Positions 25,591 to 37,668 of a stretch of DNA of 64,000 nt are shown here, piece by piece. The notes below the pieces were generated by a model. It made no database searches. It had not been told where the DNA came from and was given only the letters and a program-made list of their open reading frames with translations. Numbering within the stretch: the stretch's first letter is position 1; each line of letters opens with the position of its first letter. The translations under genes and the position numbers were made by a program. The stretch spans positions 188,565-252,564 of the forward strand of contig VXBM01000567.1 in assembly GCA_013400155.1 (NCBI GenBank). Reading direction: 5' to 3'. This stretch comes from Helopsaltes ochotensis (taxonomy: Eukaryota > Chordata > Aves > Passeriformes > Locustellidae).

Positions 25591-25998
25591 TACTTCTGCA
25601 CCATAGAAAGCAAAAGTGAATGCATTTTAGCCACTTCAACCCTCTAGAGACAGTAAAGAACCATGCAATCTTAGATTAGAACAGAATTAAAGGTAAATCT
25701 GACAATGCTTAACCAGTTTATAAAGAGCACTATGACAGGGTGGGACACAACGTAGGTACGTGCAAGCCTCCTCTCCTGTCTGTTTTTTCAGAAGGGAAAC
25801 AAGGCTTTATATCCCAGGTGGGGTGTACCAGCAGCCACTTCTGTGAAACTCCAGGTGTGTCTCTGATTAAAGAGGTGATACAATGGACCAGAGAATGAGT
25901 GGGTAGACCTTTACAGCAGTGACAAGTCTTCAGGCAAACTCTGCAGTTCTACATCATATGAGGGTTTTTACCTGTGCAACAAAAAACAGGAATGAAGA
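25591..25998. other. Unique non-coding sequence
   Basis: No gene or repeat recognised beyond a short accatcat duplication near 25565-25582. Confidence 0.4.
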
Positions 25999-26040
25999 CT
26001 TAACTATATATGGAGCAGGCTTAACTATAAATGGAGCAAG
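25999..26040 (+). repeat. Two-copy tandem duplication, 21-bp unit
   Basis: The unit cttaactatatatggagcag plus g (25999-26019) repeats at 26020-26040 with two differences out of 21 bases. Confidence 0.88.
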
Positions 26041-26222
26041 TATGTACCATTAAACAAGGACTAACAGTAATTAAAGAGCTGTAAGTAAAACAAGCTTATT
26101 GGATTCTTTATGTGTTTTGGTATCCTTTCAACTCAAATGAAATATCAGCTTCTCTTACATCAGCTTCTATTCCTACCACAGTTAATCAACCACTTACCAC
26201 TATAAGCATTTTATATACTTGT

Positions 26223-26293
26223 GTTTTTAGGGTTTTTTTGGTTTGTGTGGGGTTTTTTTGGTTGGTTTTTTTTGGGTTTTTTTTTTTTTTTTT
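26223..26293 (+). repeat. G/T-only low-complexity tract
   Basis: About 70 bases almost entirely of G and T, with runs such as ggtttttttgg, ending in a T-run before gcac. Low-complexity sequence; frames translated from it (Phe/Gly/Val-rich) are artefacts. Confidence 0.85.
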
Positions 26294-29200
26294 GCACGGG
26301 GACTAAACTCCTACTGATGTCATTTCATAGAAGTATATTGAATTGCACCACAAATTAATTTGGCCCTGCACCTCTGCAGCTGTGTGGAAGATGTTGGCTT
26401 TTCACCAAGTTCACACAAAGATGGAAATATTCATTTTCCATCAGTAATTTGCAGCTCCCACATTTGTCAAAAGCAAAAAGCATATTTTTACTTCCTTATT
26501 TATTTTTCCCATGAATACTGTTTTTGCAAAGCACAAGCAGAAAAAAAAACAAATAGAAAATATAGCTATCTCCAATCATAAAAATTCTCAAAATTAATGA
26601 AAACTTGCAAATATGTTAAAAGACACAATTTGAAGGCTTTGAAGCAAATTTCTGTAATTCAGAGAATTTTGACAAAATATATTCTCTATGAAATCTTAAC
26701 AAACTCCTTCCTCTGCTTTCAGAGTGGTTGTTGCTTATGGCAATGAGCATCCATACCAGATCTCTGTCTTTCAAGCTCAGCCCGAAAAGTTTGTTCATTG
26801 AGACTTGAGACCCCTGGAGGTATGTGCAGAGATAAAACTGAACAGGAATGGGTGCTGACACTGAGTCAATTCAGTCCTCAAGAGTCAGCCTGGATTCCAT
26901 GATCTAGAAGCAGGCTAGTGTTTATGGATCTACAGTCAGCAATGACTGGGCACAAACTACAGGTTGGAACTGATAGGCACAAATGTTATAAATTAGTTCA
27001 ATAATTAACAAACATTTAAATGAGCATTAAGAAGAGATACTGCTGTACTCTGGATCAAATAACACATGAACCATGTACTAGAACAAGGCACAACCCCTCC
27101 TCAGGCTTTTGCACCACGCTGCCTAACCTTTCTAGAGGGGAGCCACCTAAAGCTCCCTAGTAAGACACAAAGTTGGGCAGTGTCCACCCAGGGACAGAGT
27201 GTGACATGTCTGACTGGGCTGCAGCGACTGAGTGAAAGATGTATTTGAACCTGTGTGATCAGCAGACTCACAAGGGATAAAAGGTTGCTCTCCACTGGCC
27301 TACTATACTATGAATGGTCCTCAAGTAAGACTTGTATTAACCAAATCTCATTGTCTTATTTCTTCTTATTAAATTACATTCATTGTAGTTCCATATTTTA
27401 AGGTCTTTTAGGGTCCAAGGTCTTTTAAATTATATGTCTTCTTCCTTTATAGTTTATTTTATCAGGGTTTGGGCAACAATGTCAGGACTAATGAGAAAAT
27501 CATGATCAAGTGGATTTCAAAGACAAAACTCTCAGGGGCTTTAATAAAGTTTGAGTTGTATCCCTCAATATTATTCTGGGCTCTCCTACAGTCTTTTCAG
27601 CAGCAAGTGCCAAGTCAATTCATCGTGTGCACTTTCCTATTCCAGATTATCAGGCTTAGACTGTACTAGCAAGTGCCTCCCCTAGGCTTGCAAGAGGTAG
27701 TTGGGAATTCTCCAACTAAGTCAAAACTCAGTGTCAAAATATAAATTCAGAAGCATTTCCTAGTTCGATAAAAGTTTGAAAAATAGCTTGAAATTGTCAA
27801 AATGTTGACATTTTCCAAGAAAAAAACTACTTTCCCACTTGAATTATCATCATGCAAAATATCTAGTGGTGCATGCAATTTTATGTGTAGCACACATATA
27901 ATACTACACCACACAATTGTATCTTGGGTGGAATATATACATGTTAAAAGATAACCAAAAAAACCATATGAAATTATTGCAGCCAAACTTTTTAATTCAT
28001 TGAATTCAAAATAATGTCTGGATGGGCTTTCAAAACTGAAATATCAACTTATTTAAGATCAGAATGGAATGGAAAGTGTTTTTTTGGAGTTCTTAAAATT
28101 TTCATGGGATGCAAAAATTATTTTTGTCCATTTTTGGTGGCTTATACAAAGATAAAGAGCTGAAATGTGGCTTTTCCTTCCTGACTGGGAATGACAATTT
28201 TTAGTGTACAGTCATGTCATTATCTCCTCAAGCCAAGCTGTTTGTTAGTATGGGGATAGAGGGCAAATAACAAAAGATCTTGTGTCTTGGATATACCCCC
28301 TGCCTAACTGACTTCTCAGAAATTAGAAGTTCTGAGTTTGGTGCAGTAACTGCTGATTGCTACCCCATGAATTGCTATTGGATCTTCTCAGTTCCCACTG
28401 CAATCAGGGTAGAAAGAGCATCCTAAACATCCTATGATCGCCAGGCATTATCTGAATCCTTCAGGTTCTCTCTACAAAAGCTGAACAATGTCTTAAGGGC
28501 ATTATATCACATTGTTTAGAGTAGAATTTGCTGTTTTCTATGTATTTTTCATTGTTTCACAGTAAGGAAGCTGTTGCTTTCCACCAACAATGTTCTTTTT
28601 TTCAGATAGTAGACCTTACAAAGTGCCATACTGTGTTAGCATTAGTTATATTAAACAGCATGCCATGCCAGGATTGGCATGATCTCAACAGAAATGGGTG
28701 TGTAACACCTGGTAGTGCGTGCCTTTCTCTGTCCAGAGAACTTTTGTAGCAAAGATGTGGGACTCAGCTTCCTAAAGAGGTGCTGAAGTTACTGTGTTTG
28801 AAAACATCTGAAAAATGGTAAGTCCACCTGTGTTCCAGTGTCTTCAAAACATGAGTAAGTTTTCAACAGCTCAACAATTAAAGCCTATAAAATGAGGTCA
28901 TTGTTCTCAGGTGAAAAATATAATTAACACCTTCATATCTTCAATGGACCACACAATCATTCTGATTTTTGAGCTTTTTACAGATGCAGTGTGGCAGCTA
29001 CCCAAGGCCAGCACTATTGATGCTCCATTATGGTGTCATTACACTTGCCTGGCTTTAATTCTGGGACTGAAAAGCACAAACCCCTGGCCTGTTTGCAATC
29101 CAAAAGCTGTCACTGCTGCTCCCTCTTATAAACAAGTACAACCTGGCATGAATAAGGACAAGCATTAAAAGGTGGGAGCATAACCCCATTTTTGAAAATA

Positions 29201-29411
29201 TAGATATTTTATATGTAGATATTCCTATGGAATTGCAGCCCACAATATTGGGGCAAATGGATGGACGGATAGAGGTTGCAGAGGCAAAATTACATAGTTG
29301 GACATTAATCAATTTTACTGGAGAGGAGCATCATTAAGGAAGATAAAAGCAACACCTACATATAAAATTCCCCATTCAAATGTCCATGATGGTCTCATGT
29401 TATGCTTGCAG
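26294..29411. other. Unique non-coding sequence
   Basis: AT-rich, no gene recognised. A motif aaggtctttta is repeated at about 27401 and 27419. A pyrimidine tract ending tttttttcag near 28605 resembles a splice acceptor but has no matching donor or long open frame. Confidence 0.45.
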
Positions 29412-29435
29412 TAAATAAATAAATGAATAAATAAA
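29412..29435 (+). repeat. (AAAT)n microsatellite
   Basis: Twenty-four bases of AAAT repeats with one g interruption. Confidence 0.85.
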
Positions 29436-30221
29436 CTCTGAGACCGCACAGTTGGACAAGTTTTTGAAGTTGTCACTACCTGGTATATCTCTCTGTCTTG
29501 ATGTAGAGACACCATATCAGAGGTACAGTCCAAAGAGAAAAGAAAGGACTTCGGTGGTCTTATAACCATAATAAAAATCAATAAGACTATTTGTTAATAA
29601 ATATATTAAAAAAATACAAGCATTAGAGCACCAGTGGGAGAGTAATGACTAAATGATCTGATTCAGAGAAGATACCTGTAATGTGTAATAAACACTAACA
29701 TTAGAGCCTGACTTGCAGTAATAATAAGCAGCAACTGATTATAAGCACTTTGTCTTCAGTGTTTATTTGTCTGCACCTGGATATTGCTGCTTGGCAGTAA
29801 TTGGATTCTAATCACTCAAGCAAACTTTAAATTTACCAAGTGTGAGCAAAACATGCTATGTTCTGTTTACTCAAGAAGAAACAGATCTCATTCAGAGAAA
29901 AGACGTCTGGTTGCCTCGCCTGACAGGAAAAAAAATCAACTCTGCAAAAGTAAATAAAGCTGACCATTTTCTTTTAGTTGTTCCTATGGTACTTACCTGA
30001 ATAACTGTCCAGATAATTTGGGTAACAGCTATACTTTTCCACACTTCTAGGAAGTCTGTTAGTAATCCACAACGTGGAGATTTCTTGGCAATATACCTTA
30101 CTCTTGGCAAGTCTTTTAGAAAAATAATTTTCTTTTGAATGGCAGTATATTAAGAAATGCCAGTAATCTGATATTGCTATAAGGCCTCATACAGCTAATG
30201 AATGGATGCTATCTTTTCAGA
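29436..30221. other. Unique non-coding sequence
   Basis: AT-rich. It holds the low-confidence minus-strand exon-like segment 29997-30112 described among the findings; nothing else is recognised. Confidence 0.4.
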
Positions 30222-30345
30222 GGGTTGGTTTTTTCGTTTTGTTTTGGTGGGTTTTGTTGTTGTTGTTGTTGTGGGGGGTTTTTTGGGTTTGTTTTTTTTG
30301 TTTTGTTTTGTTTTTGTTTTTTGTTTTTTTGCAGGGAGGGGCGGT
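30222..30345 (+). repeat. G/T-rich low-complexity tract with (GTT)n
   Basis: About 120 bases of G and T, including six GTT units, a run of G6, then TTTTG-type repeats, ending ttttgcaggg. It is similar in style to the tract at 26.2 kb. On the minus strand it is A/C-rich, giving spurious Lys/Asn/Thr-rich frames. Confidence 0.88.
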
Positions 30346-33300
30346 TTTTTGAGGTTTATTTTTGAGTCCAGTTTCAGAGGTCAAAGGAGATGAGATCAAA
30401 TATTTACAGGTAGCTCATTAGCACCTCTAGTGTCTGCTAGTCTTGATCAAATGCAACTAATGCACAAATTTAGTACAAATGGTACCTTTAGGAAAGTGCC
30501 TATCCTTTTAAGGGGAGAAAAGACCCTCTTGTGAGGATGAACTAAATTTTTAGGTTTATAAATATTCCCGTAGTCAGACATTTATATATATTTTTAACCA
30601 GTCAGGCATAATCAGGCATGCTTAAAAGCTATCCTTTGGACTTTGCTATGATGGGTGCTGGAGCAATGCATAATTAAAAATGAAAAAGGCTTTTAGAGCC
30701 TGTTTACTTCGGTGACTACTGTGAAACAAATGTTTCTTTCTCCTTGCATCGCCCACCCACAGAAAGGGAACAGAACAAAGATGGCTCTGTCAGGCCTCTT
30801 TCCACTAGAGAACGCCTTGAGAGGCCAGAATGTATTAGGGCCCTGCTGAGCCCATTCAGCTTCACATAACACTCATACACACCGTACAACTAATTACATG
30901 TCAGATTAGCGATTTCATTATTACCACACTACCACTAATTAAAACTGCTTTGATATTTCTCAAGTAGTTTTGTGTGTTTACACAGTTTTAAAGTCTGGTG
31001 TTTTTTGAATTTTTTCTTTTTTAGAAAAATCGAATTGGTATTACTGAAAGGGTGAAAATAACACATTAAGGAAGCAAAATCTATACTGTCACTTTTCTCC
31101 TGAAAGCCAACTTTTTTACAAGTGAATTCTAAGTGTAAAGCCCCAACCATACCTTAATCTGCAAATTGATATATTCATGTCAGCTTTCCATTCCTAATAC
31201 TGCCCAAAGCTTAAGTTATCCAAGTAAGTAAATTACAAAAGTTACATCATTTTAATCTACATTCATCATTTTAATTGCCTGAATCTTCACTCAGACAAAG
31301 CAGCACTGTAGTTTTATGGTATTTGATTAATGAGGGCAAGAAAATTGAAGTTTTGCAATAAAACTAAAAAAAAAAAATCAACAGACTTTTATAGTTTTTT
31401 CCCTTATGATTTTAATTTAATGGCTCGTGTTTTCATTACTGCAGAGGCTGTACACTTTAGCTTGCAATTATGTCCCATCTGTGAAGCACTGTGTTATTAC
31501 AGTTTATTCTAGTAGCTTTTCAATCACTTTTGAGTTGTGCTTTACAAGTATTCTTGCAGCAGGTGGGCTTACTGGCATGGGACCAGAAATACACAAAGCG
31601 CAAAGCTGGAGTTTAATGGCAGCCATATGCATGTGGCACAGAGCGCCAGCCTTCCCCCATATGCTGCTAAGCAGCCCCTTCAGCCTGCCAGTCACTCTTC
31701 TTACTGACTACAGTCTCTAAGTAGTTTTCTGCCAGGGAAAAATATACCAAGGCAGCAAATTTCTCCAGTGCACCATCCTTATTACTGAGACAACCCTGTC
31801 ATTAGCAAAAGCACAATGAACCTGATCTGGAGATGCATACCAATTAGGTTGCATGGAGCACTTTTCCTTCTTATCTCTATGGAAACTCGGCCTCCCTGGC
31901 TGCAGTGGACAATCAGTAATGTTTCATCCACCCATATGTCACCTAGTTAACACTGTACACTTTTATGTGAACCAAAAATCTGCTCTAACCCCCTCAACAG
32001 CGCAAAGTAAAGAAATTAAAGAAAGGGACCAAGCAAAGTGCCCTGCACGGTTCTGAGCAAGTGTGCCTTTGAGCGTACAAACCTGTACAGTCAGCACTCC
32101 TGGATGCAGATAAAGAGGCAGGAATCGTAACTTTAGCTGGAGTGAACACAAAATCCGCATTCTCCAGTTCTACATCTGAAGAAGCTTCTGTGAATAACTC
32201 GAAGCCAACTTGCCTGTTACAACAGATACAATCTTTAAAACATGATAGAAACGCTGTGCCAGCTGCTATGTCCAGGAGAGTGCTTTACATTACTTTCCTC
32301 CACATACTAGCCTTAAGTGTATTCCCCCCCGCCATGCACCTAAGGTATTTTTAAAAAGCTAAATTTTTACCCTGAGATTAACAAATATTTTTTGTTCATG
32401 TTTCCCTCACTAAAGAGGAAGGACTTTGGGAATAAATACACCTGATTAATTCCTTCTGTTCTTATTTTTATGCCTTTTTACTATTTAAGCATTTGCTTTC
32501 GTTTTTACATTTCTTTGTTTAAAAACAGCAATGGTAGGGACTGGGACAAGATTGCCATGGATTTGATTTTAGCCGCTACAGGTTTTATCTGCATTTTAAC
32601 GTAAGAGAATGGATACCATTAGATTTGCCAGAGTTGTACCAAAAGCTACAGTTTTGATAGTACACACACCACATACATTGAAAAACTACAGCCTTTTAAA
32701 GGAAAGAGAAGGTGCTTTATAGCTGTTTACAATCATGTTTCTCATCTATAATGTATCACTCCCGTTTGCTTTGTTCTACAGTATTGTTTCTTCATTTTAG
32801 CTACTAGATAGCAAATAATAATGTGTGGAATAGCTGTACACCATGTCCTCTGGCCAACAATACCTTTCCTAGGAAAGAATGTCACCTTTATAGCAATACG
32901 TCCTTTGTAATTAGCAAAGAAACACCCCATAGATAGATCAAATATTGACCAAAAAATAGAACAGGTCATAAATGTCAAAAGAAAAAAAAGGAAATCTCCA
33001 TTTGAAAGCATACAGAACTGAGCGAGTACAGACTTTGAGAATACTCCAGATTAAAAGCAAGTAATGTGCTTAATATTGGCAGAGGCATATCAGCAGAGGT
33101 GAATTCCTATTCCAGAAGAACAAACATTTAAAGGAGCTGAATGGAATTAAAATAGAATCCATCAAACAATGGGTGCTGAAAAATAAAGCCAAGCTGGGAG
33201 CTGGTGGTGACTCCGGAAGCTGCATGAAAAGAAAAAGGAAGAAAAAGGAGCTCAAGGAATGCTGGCTTCTCTCTCAGAATTGACTAGACTTATGTCAGTG

Positions 33301-34847
33301 CTGTTGATATTCCCTTGATACTGTCACTTACAGAACATTTATTTTTTATTACAAAAGCAATTCTGGGTATGTGTAAAATTCTAAGTCTTCTAGTGGGAGC
33401 AATTTAAAACTGGATAATGCTGTCCTGAGGGCATTGTACTACTCTTTGGGTTTTGTTTTTAGGTTTAACTCATCACATGGGAAACTTCTTCTTCAGGAGC
33501 AATTATTAATAGTTGTGACCCTTGAGAACAACGGAGAAGGAGTTAGTAGAGGCTTGTGTGGGAGCTGTACATTCAAGTGTTAAATATGCTCTTAGCAAAA
33601 CAGAGAAGACTGGAAATCAGATTGAAATGGGGCAGCAGAATTTTGGCCAGTCTGATCAGAGTTGTTACCAACCTGCCATTCAGCTATATATGGGTTGCTA
33701 TGAGCAGAGATTCAGCCAATTTATTTGGAGATTTAATTTTAGACATACAACAATCTTTTTTTTTTCTGTAAAAGATGTCATACCTGATGTGAGCTTTGTC
33801 CTTTATCGAAAAAAGAAAAAAAAGAAATACAGAAAATAAAGTAAATATTTCACCTGCATCTCTTTTAGATAAGAAAACCATTGCATTTCTCAGCCTGAAA
33901 AATGAGATCTGGTATGCTTGCTGTATTTGTACCCTATAGCCCTGGAAGGGTAATGTTACAATAAGGGCCCAATTCTGTGCTCAGTGAATAGGGTAAGGAA
34001 CAGTTCTTAAACAGGGTTCTTTTTTCCCTTTTAGGATCCAGCCATTACTTATGCACGTTTTAGTCTCCAAAATAATGACTGAAAGTACACTGTAGGTGAC
34101 TTCTACTAAACAGAGAATAAGAAGGAGAAGAAAAACATACCCATGGGATTTTCATTATTATTTGGTGCAGACTAAGCCATCTTAAAATGAAACATTTTGC
34201 TAAAAATAACCATAGAAATTCGATGCAAAACTTAGACTTCTGAAATACAAACTATTTACAGAGGTTGGACATTTATATAGTAGAAAAAAAAAAGCAAGCT
34301 GCTCTAGGGTTCAAAGCCCCTGGAATTTCAGAATCATTCTTGTAGCTTAGCAGCTCTGTCGTAGTTATGTGCTAACTGTGATTGCTGTGTAATGAAATAC
34401 AGAAATCTTCATATATAGTTGGCTGTTCTGCTATGGAGATGCATTCCAAGTGTGCTTTTTCAAATGTGTCCTTAGACCCTGCCAGGAATGACATTTAAAT
34501 CCTTGCATCACATAACTTTGCCCCCCTTTATTTATTTCACACTTTTTCTTTGCTTAAGATATATTCACTGACCTTTTATTTTCATTTTTTTTCTGAGGGA
34601 ATTTAATAAGATACTTTTGGCAGGTGGGTAAAAACTGCTCCTTTACCTTGCTGTTTATGTTTGTATAGAAACTTTTGAATTTAGAATAGGTCAAGTCAGG
34701 ATCAGAGGTTATTTCAGTAAAGAAAGGAAGGAATGTAACTGTCAATCTCCATGGGCACAGGATAAAATGGACTGCAGTCAGCATAACTACATGATATTTT
34801 TACTTAAAGATGTGAAGATCAATTCAATATAGTACCTTTAATTTTTT
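30346..34847. other. Unique non-coding sequence, possibly containing conserved elements
   Basis: No genes or transposons recognised over 4.5 kb. The stretch 31150-32260 has a mixed, non-repetitive texture with several homeobox-type TAAT/ATTA cores and E-box-like CATATG words (about 31625-31672), as seen in conserved non-coding elements, but I cannot test conservation. The phrase gggcccaattctg near 33965 resembles an ancient amniote repeat. The open frames at 33522-33839 have no recognised domain. Confidence 0.4.
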
Positions 34848-34878
34848 CTTGATATTATATCACTGGCATAATATCAAG
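34848..34878. repeat. Perfect 11-bp inverted repeat (hairpin)
   Basis: CTTGATATTAT (34848-34858) and ATAATATCAAG (34868-34878) are exact reverse complements separated by nine bases. The arms are AT-rich, so a DNA cruciform or RNA hairpin would be weak. There is no following T-run or adjacent gene to suggest a role. Confidence 0.8.
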
Positions 34879-35442
34879 TTAACATGTTTTACTTTCTGGT
34901 GTTGTTGTACAACTTATACAGCTTGGGCATAGTCCCAGTGCAAAACCAAGCAAACAAATTTCAGTGACCCAAACTGTGCTCTGCTGATGACTTGAGGAGA
35001 GGTGGAAAGGTGTTTGAGCTGCTTTTCTCCAATATGATTTCAGAGCAATATTAGGAGCATCAAGGAGCACATGCTGGGTTACAGCAGCTGCAAAGTTCCT
35101 GTACTAACCAGCTAAAGTGCAAAACCTTTCTAATAAAACCATCCTAACTCTAAATGTAGCATGGAAGAGCTGAGTTAGGAGCTTGCCAAACTTATTTCCC
35201 TCTAGGTGGTGAAGAAGACAGCCTGACAGTAATCTGAGTCTTCTTCTGAAGGCGAACTGTGCTCTCCACAGGCAGTCATGAAGTCTGTGAAAAGCACACT
35301 ACTAGCATCAGCTTCTGAGCCTAACTTTGACTGAAGTAACCTAGGCATGAATGACTGACCTGTTCCAAAACAACATGGCATGCTGTGGCACCCCGGCCTC
35401 AAGACTAAGGGACAATCCTCTCTGGATTGTTTGTAGTTAAAA
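34879..35442. other. Unique non-coding sequence
   Basis: Nothing recognised up to the CR1 insertion. Confidence 0.4.
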
Positions 35443-35835
35443 CCATAGAACTTTTTAGGTTGGAAAAGATCATTGAGTCCAACAATTAACCTAACTCTGC
35501 CAAGTCCACCACTAAACCATGCCCCTAAATGCTACACAGACACACTTTATAAATACCTCCAGGGATGGTGACTCACCAATTCCCTTCCCTGTTCCAATAC
35601 TTGGAAGACCTTTGGGGAAGAAACTTTTCCCATTATCCAATCTAAACCTCCTCTGGCACAACTTGAGGCTGTTTCCTCTCATCCTATATCACTTGTTATT
35701 TGGGAAAAAAGGCTGACTCTCATTTGCCTACAGCATCCTTTCAGGCAGCTGAAGAGAGTGATAAGGTCTTCCCTGAGCCTCTTTTTCTTCAGGTTAAACA
35801 ACCCAGTTCTCTAAGCCACAAGCACTGCTGTGTTA
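35443..35835 (-). mobile_element. CR1 LINE fragment, antisense, 3' end present
   Basis: The plus strand is the reverse complement of about 390 bases of CR1. From left to right it has the 3' terminus (ccatagaact then aggttggaaaagatcattgag), the 3' untranslated part (gccaagtccaccactaaacc, ctccagggatggtgactc) and more internal sequence (aacttgaggctgtttcctct, ttcaggcagctgaagagag, cccagttctctaagccac). It is 5'-truncated as usual for CR1. This is the best-preserved CR1 3' region in the window. Only the end of ORF2 and the 3' UTR are represented, so it has no coding capacity. Confidence 0.95.
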
Positions 35836-37496
35836 GTGGGGGTTTCCTAAGAATCAGTTTACTCCTGATGGAAGTGATCTGAGTGACAGGTCTACAAAAT
35901 GAAGTTGTATACTTACACAAGCCTTTACTGAAATGGCCCTTCAATTTCCAGCTATTTGAAACCATAGCTTTTTTTTCAAGAAGGCCAAGTATGGCTTGTT
36001 ATTGACAAAATAGAGGAGGATTTTTCTGCTTGTTTTTCCACCTCTTTTTTTCCTCTGGGGCAGAGTAGAAGCACTACCTCAGCTGATTGCTTCTGATGAT
36101 GCTAACTGCTGACTTACATTGAATTTAACTTGGGTGTAAAGTAAGGATTGGAAAGTTACTACATATTTTTCTGTCTCCACCATCCCATAAGAAAGCAAAA
36201 CCTATTCAGTAGCTAATACTGACTTGTAACTAAGGGAGAAAAGATCATATACATATACTAATGAAAATTAATACTGAAAATCCAGAAAATGTAGAAGTAA
36301 ATAAAATTCCTTGGGAAGTAGTGAAATGCACAGTTAGGATCATGACACAGCCTTGAAGTCCATTCCTGCTACAACCTTTATAAACAACTAGAGATGCAAG
36401 TGTAACATTTCCATTCACAAAATAGGCTTTTTAAGATTTTTGCTCCAAAATGCAAAATGAAGGTGTTTTTTTCTGCAGTTTTACAGAATCTACACTAATT
36501 ATTATATCCTTCATTACTCTACCATATGGGGACCATAAAACACCTCTCCTCTGAAAGTCCAAGATCCAGAAAACAGTAAAATTATTCAAGAAAACTAAGA
36601 ATATGGCTTCATCACCATTGCATATACCAAGCACAAATTGATGCAGTTTTGTGCATCATGCAAAAAAGCATTTCTACTAAAGATATGACTTCCAGACATG
36701 ATTTAGAGAGCTGAAGGGGAATACCGTGCATAATATAACAAATGTGGCACATTTGCTTGGAATAAATGTAAATTTTTCAGACGGAATATTCTAAAAAATG
36801 CCACTAATATGGAGAGTTCTGAATTTTGTGTAGAGATGAAGTATCAAAATTATTCTCAGATATATTGTATAATTTATGATATCAGATACAAAATCAGCAT
36901 TCAGGCTTGAGATTTTCTTTGCAATTATTATCAGGCTGGATTGGAAATGCAGGCTATTTATCATCACAAATCCCAGAGATCTTAGGAAATATGTTGATAA
37001 AAAGATAATCTTATAGTTGAGAAAATTTATGAAGTAAGGATGGTGATATGTCCAAGGCCAGTAGTTCACAATCACTTCAGTAAATTCAGAGTGGTCTTCA
37101 ATATTTTTTCATCTTTAAGTTTGTTTCTCCAGTTTTTGCTAAATCATGACTGATTACGCTTTTTGACAGATAAACATTCATTTTAGGATCTGCTTGGAAG
37201 CTGGTTGTCCTAAACTTATCTTTTTATTTCCAATATGAATTGGTACAACACATAAACAGGCTTCACTGCAAATTTGCAACTTTACAGTTTTGCAAAATTT
37301 GAAATGAAAATGATGAAAATGATGAAAAATACCAGTATGCTATTTATTCAGCTTTAATTCATGAAAATTAGATTGTTAATTAGCCTTTTATGGTTATCGG
37401 TTGTTATACGATATTTTTACCAGCTCTTCTCTGGATGCTTATCCGGTTAAGCTACATAGCTGAATACTTAAACTGTATCATGTAATTTCTGTTCTC
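35836..37496. other. AT-rich non-coding sequence
   Basis: No gene or repeat recognised. A 9-base period repeat (gatgaaaat) occurs near 37310-37330. Confidence 0.45.
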
Positions 37497-37668
37497 TTGA
37501 ATAATCCAAGCACACACACGTATATGTACTTATGTATATTTATTGCTCTCTCTGTTCACCTATATATATATATGCACTATTTACATACACTTGTATATAT
37601 ACATATACTGATACACATATATGGATTTGTGCATTCACACAGACAGATGCATAAACACACACACAGAT
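37497..37668. repeat. Degenerate CA/TA-rich simple sequence
   Basis: Patchy stretch of alternating purine-pyrimidine steps: cacacacacgtatatg, tatatatatatatgc, then acacacacacag. It looks like an eroded (CA)n/(TA)n microsatellite. Confidence 0.7.

Noticed and set aside
34300..34325. Possible tRNA-like B-box (gggttcaaagcccctgg)
   Set aside because: No A-box or cloverleaf can be built upstream; the preceding bases are an A-run.
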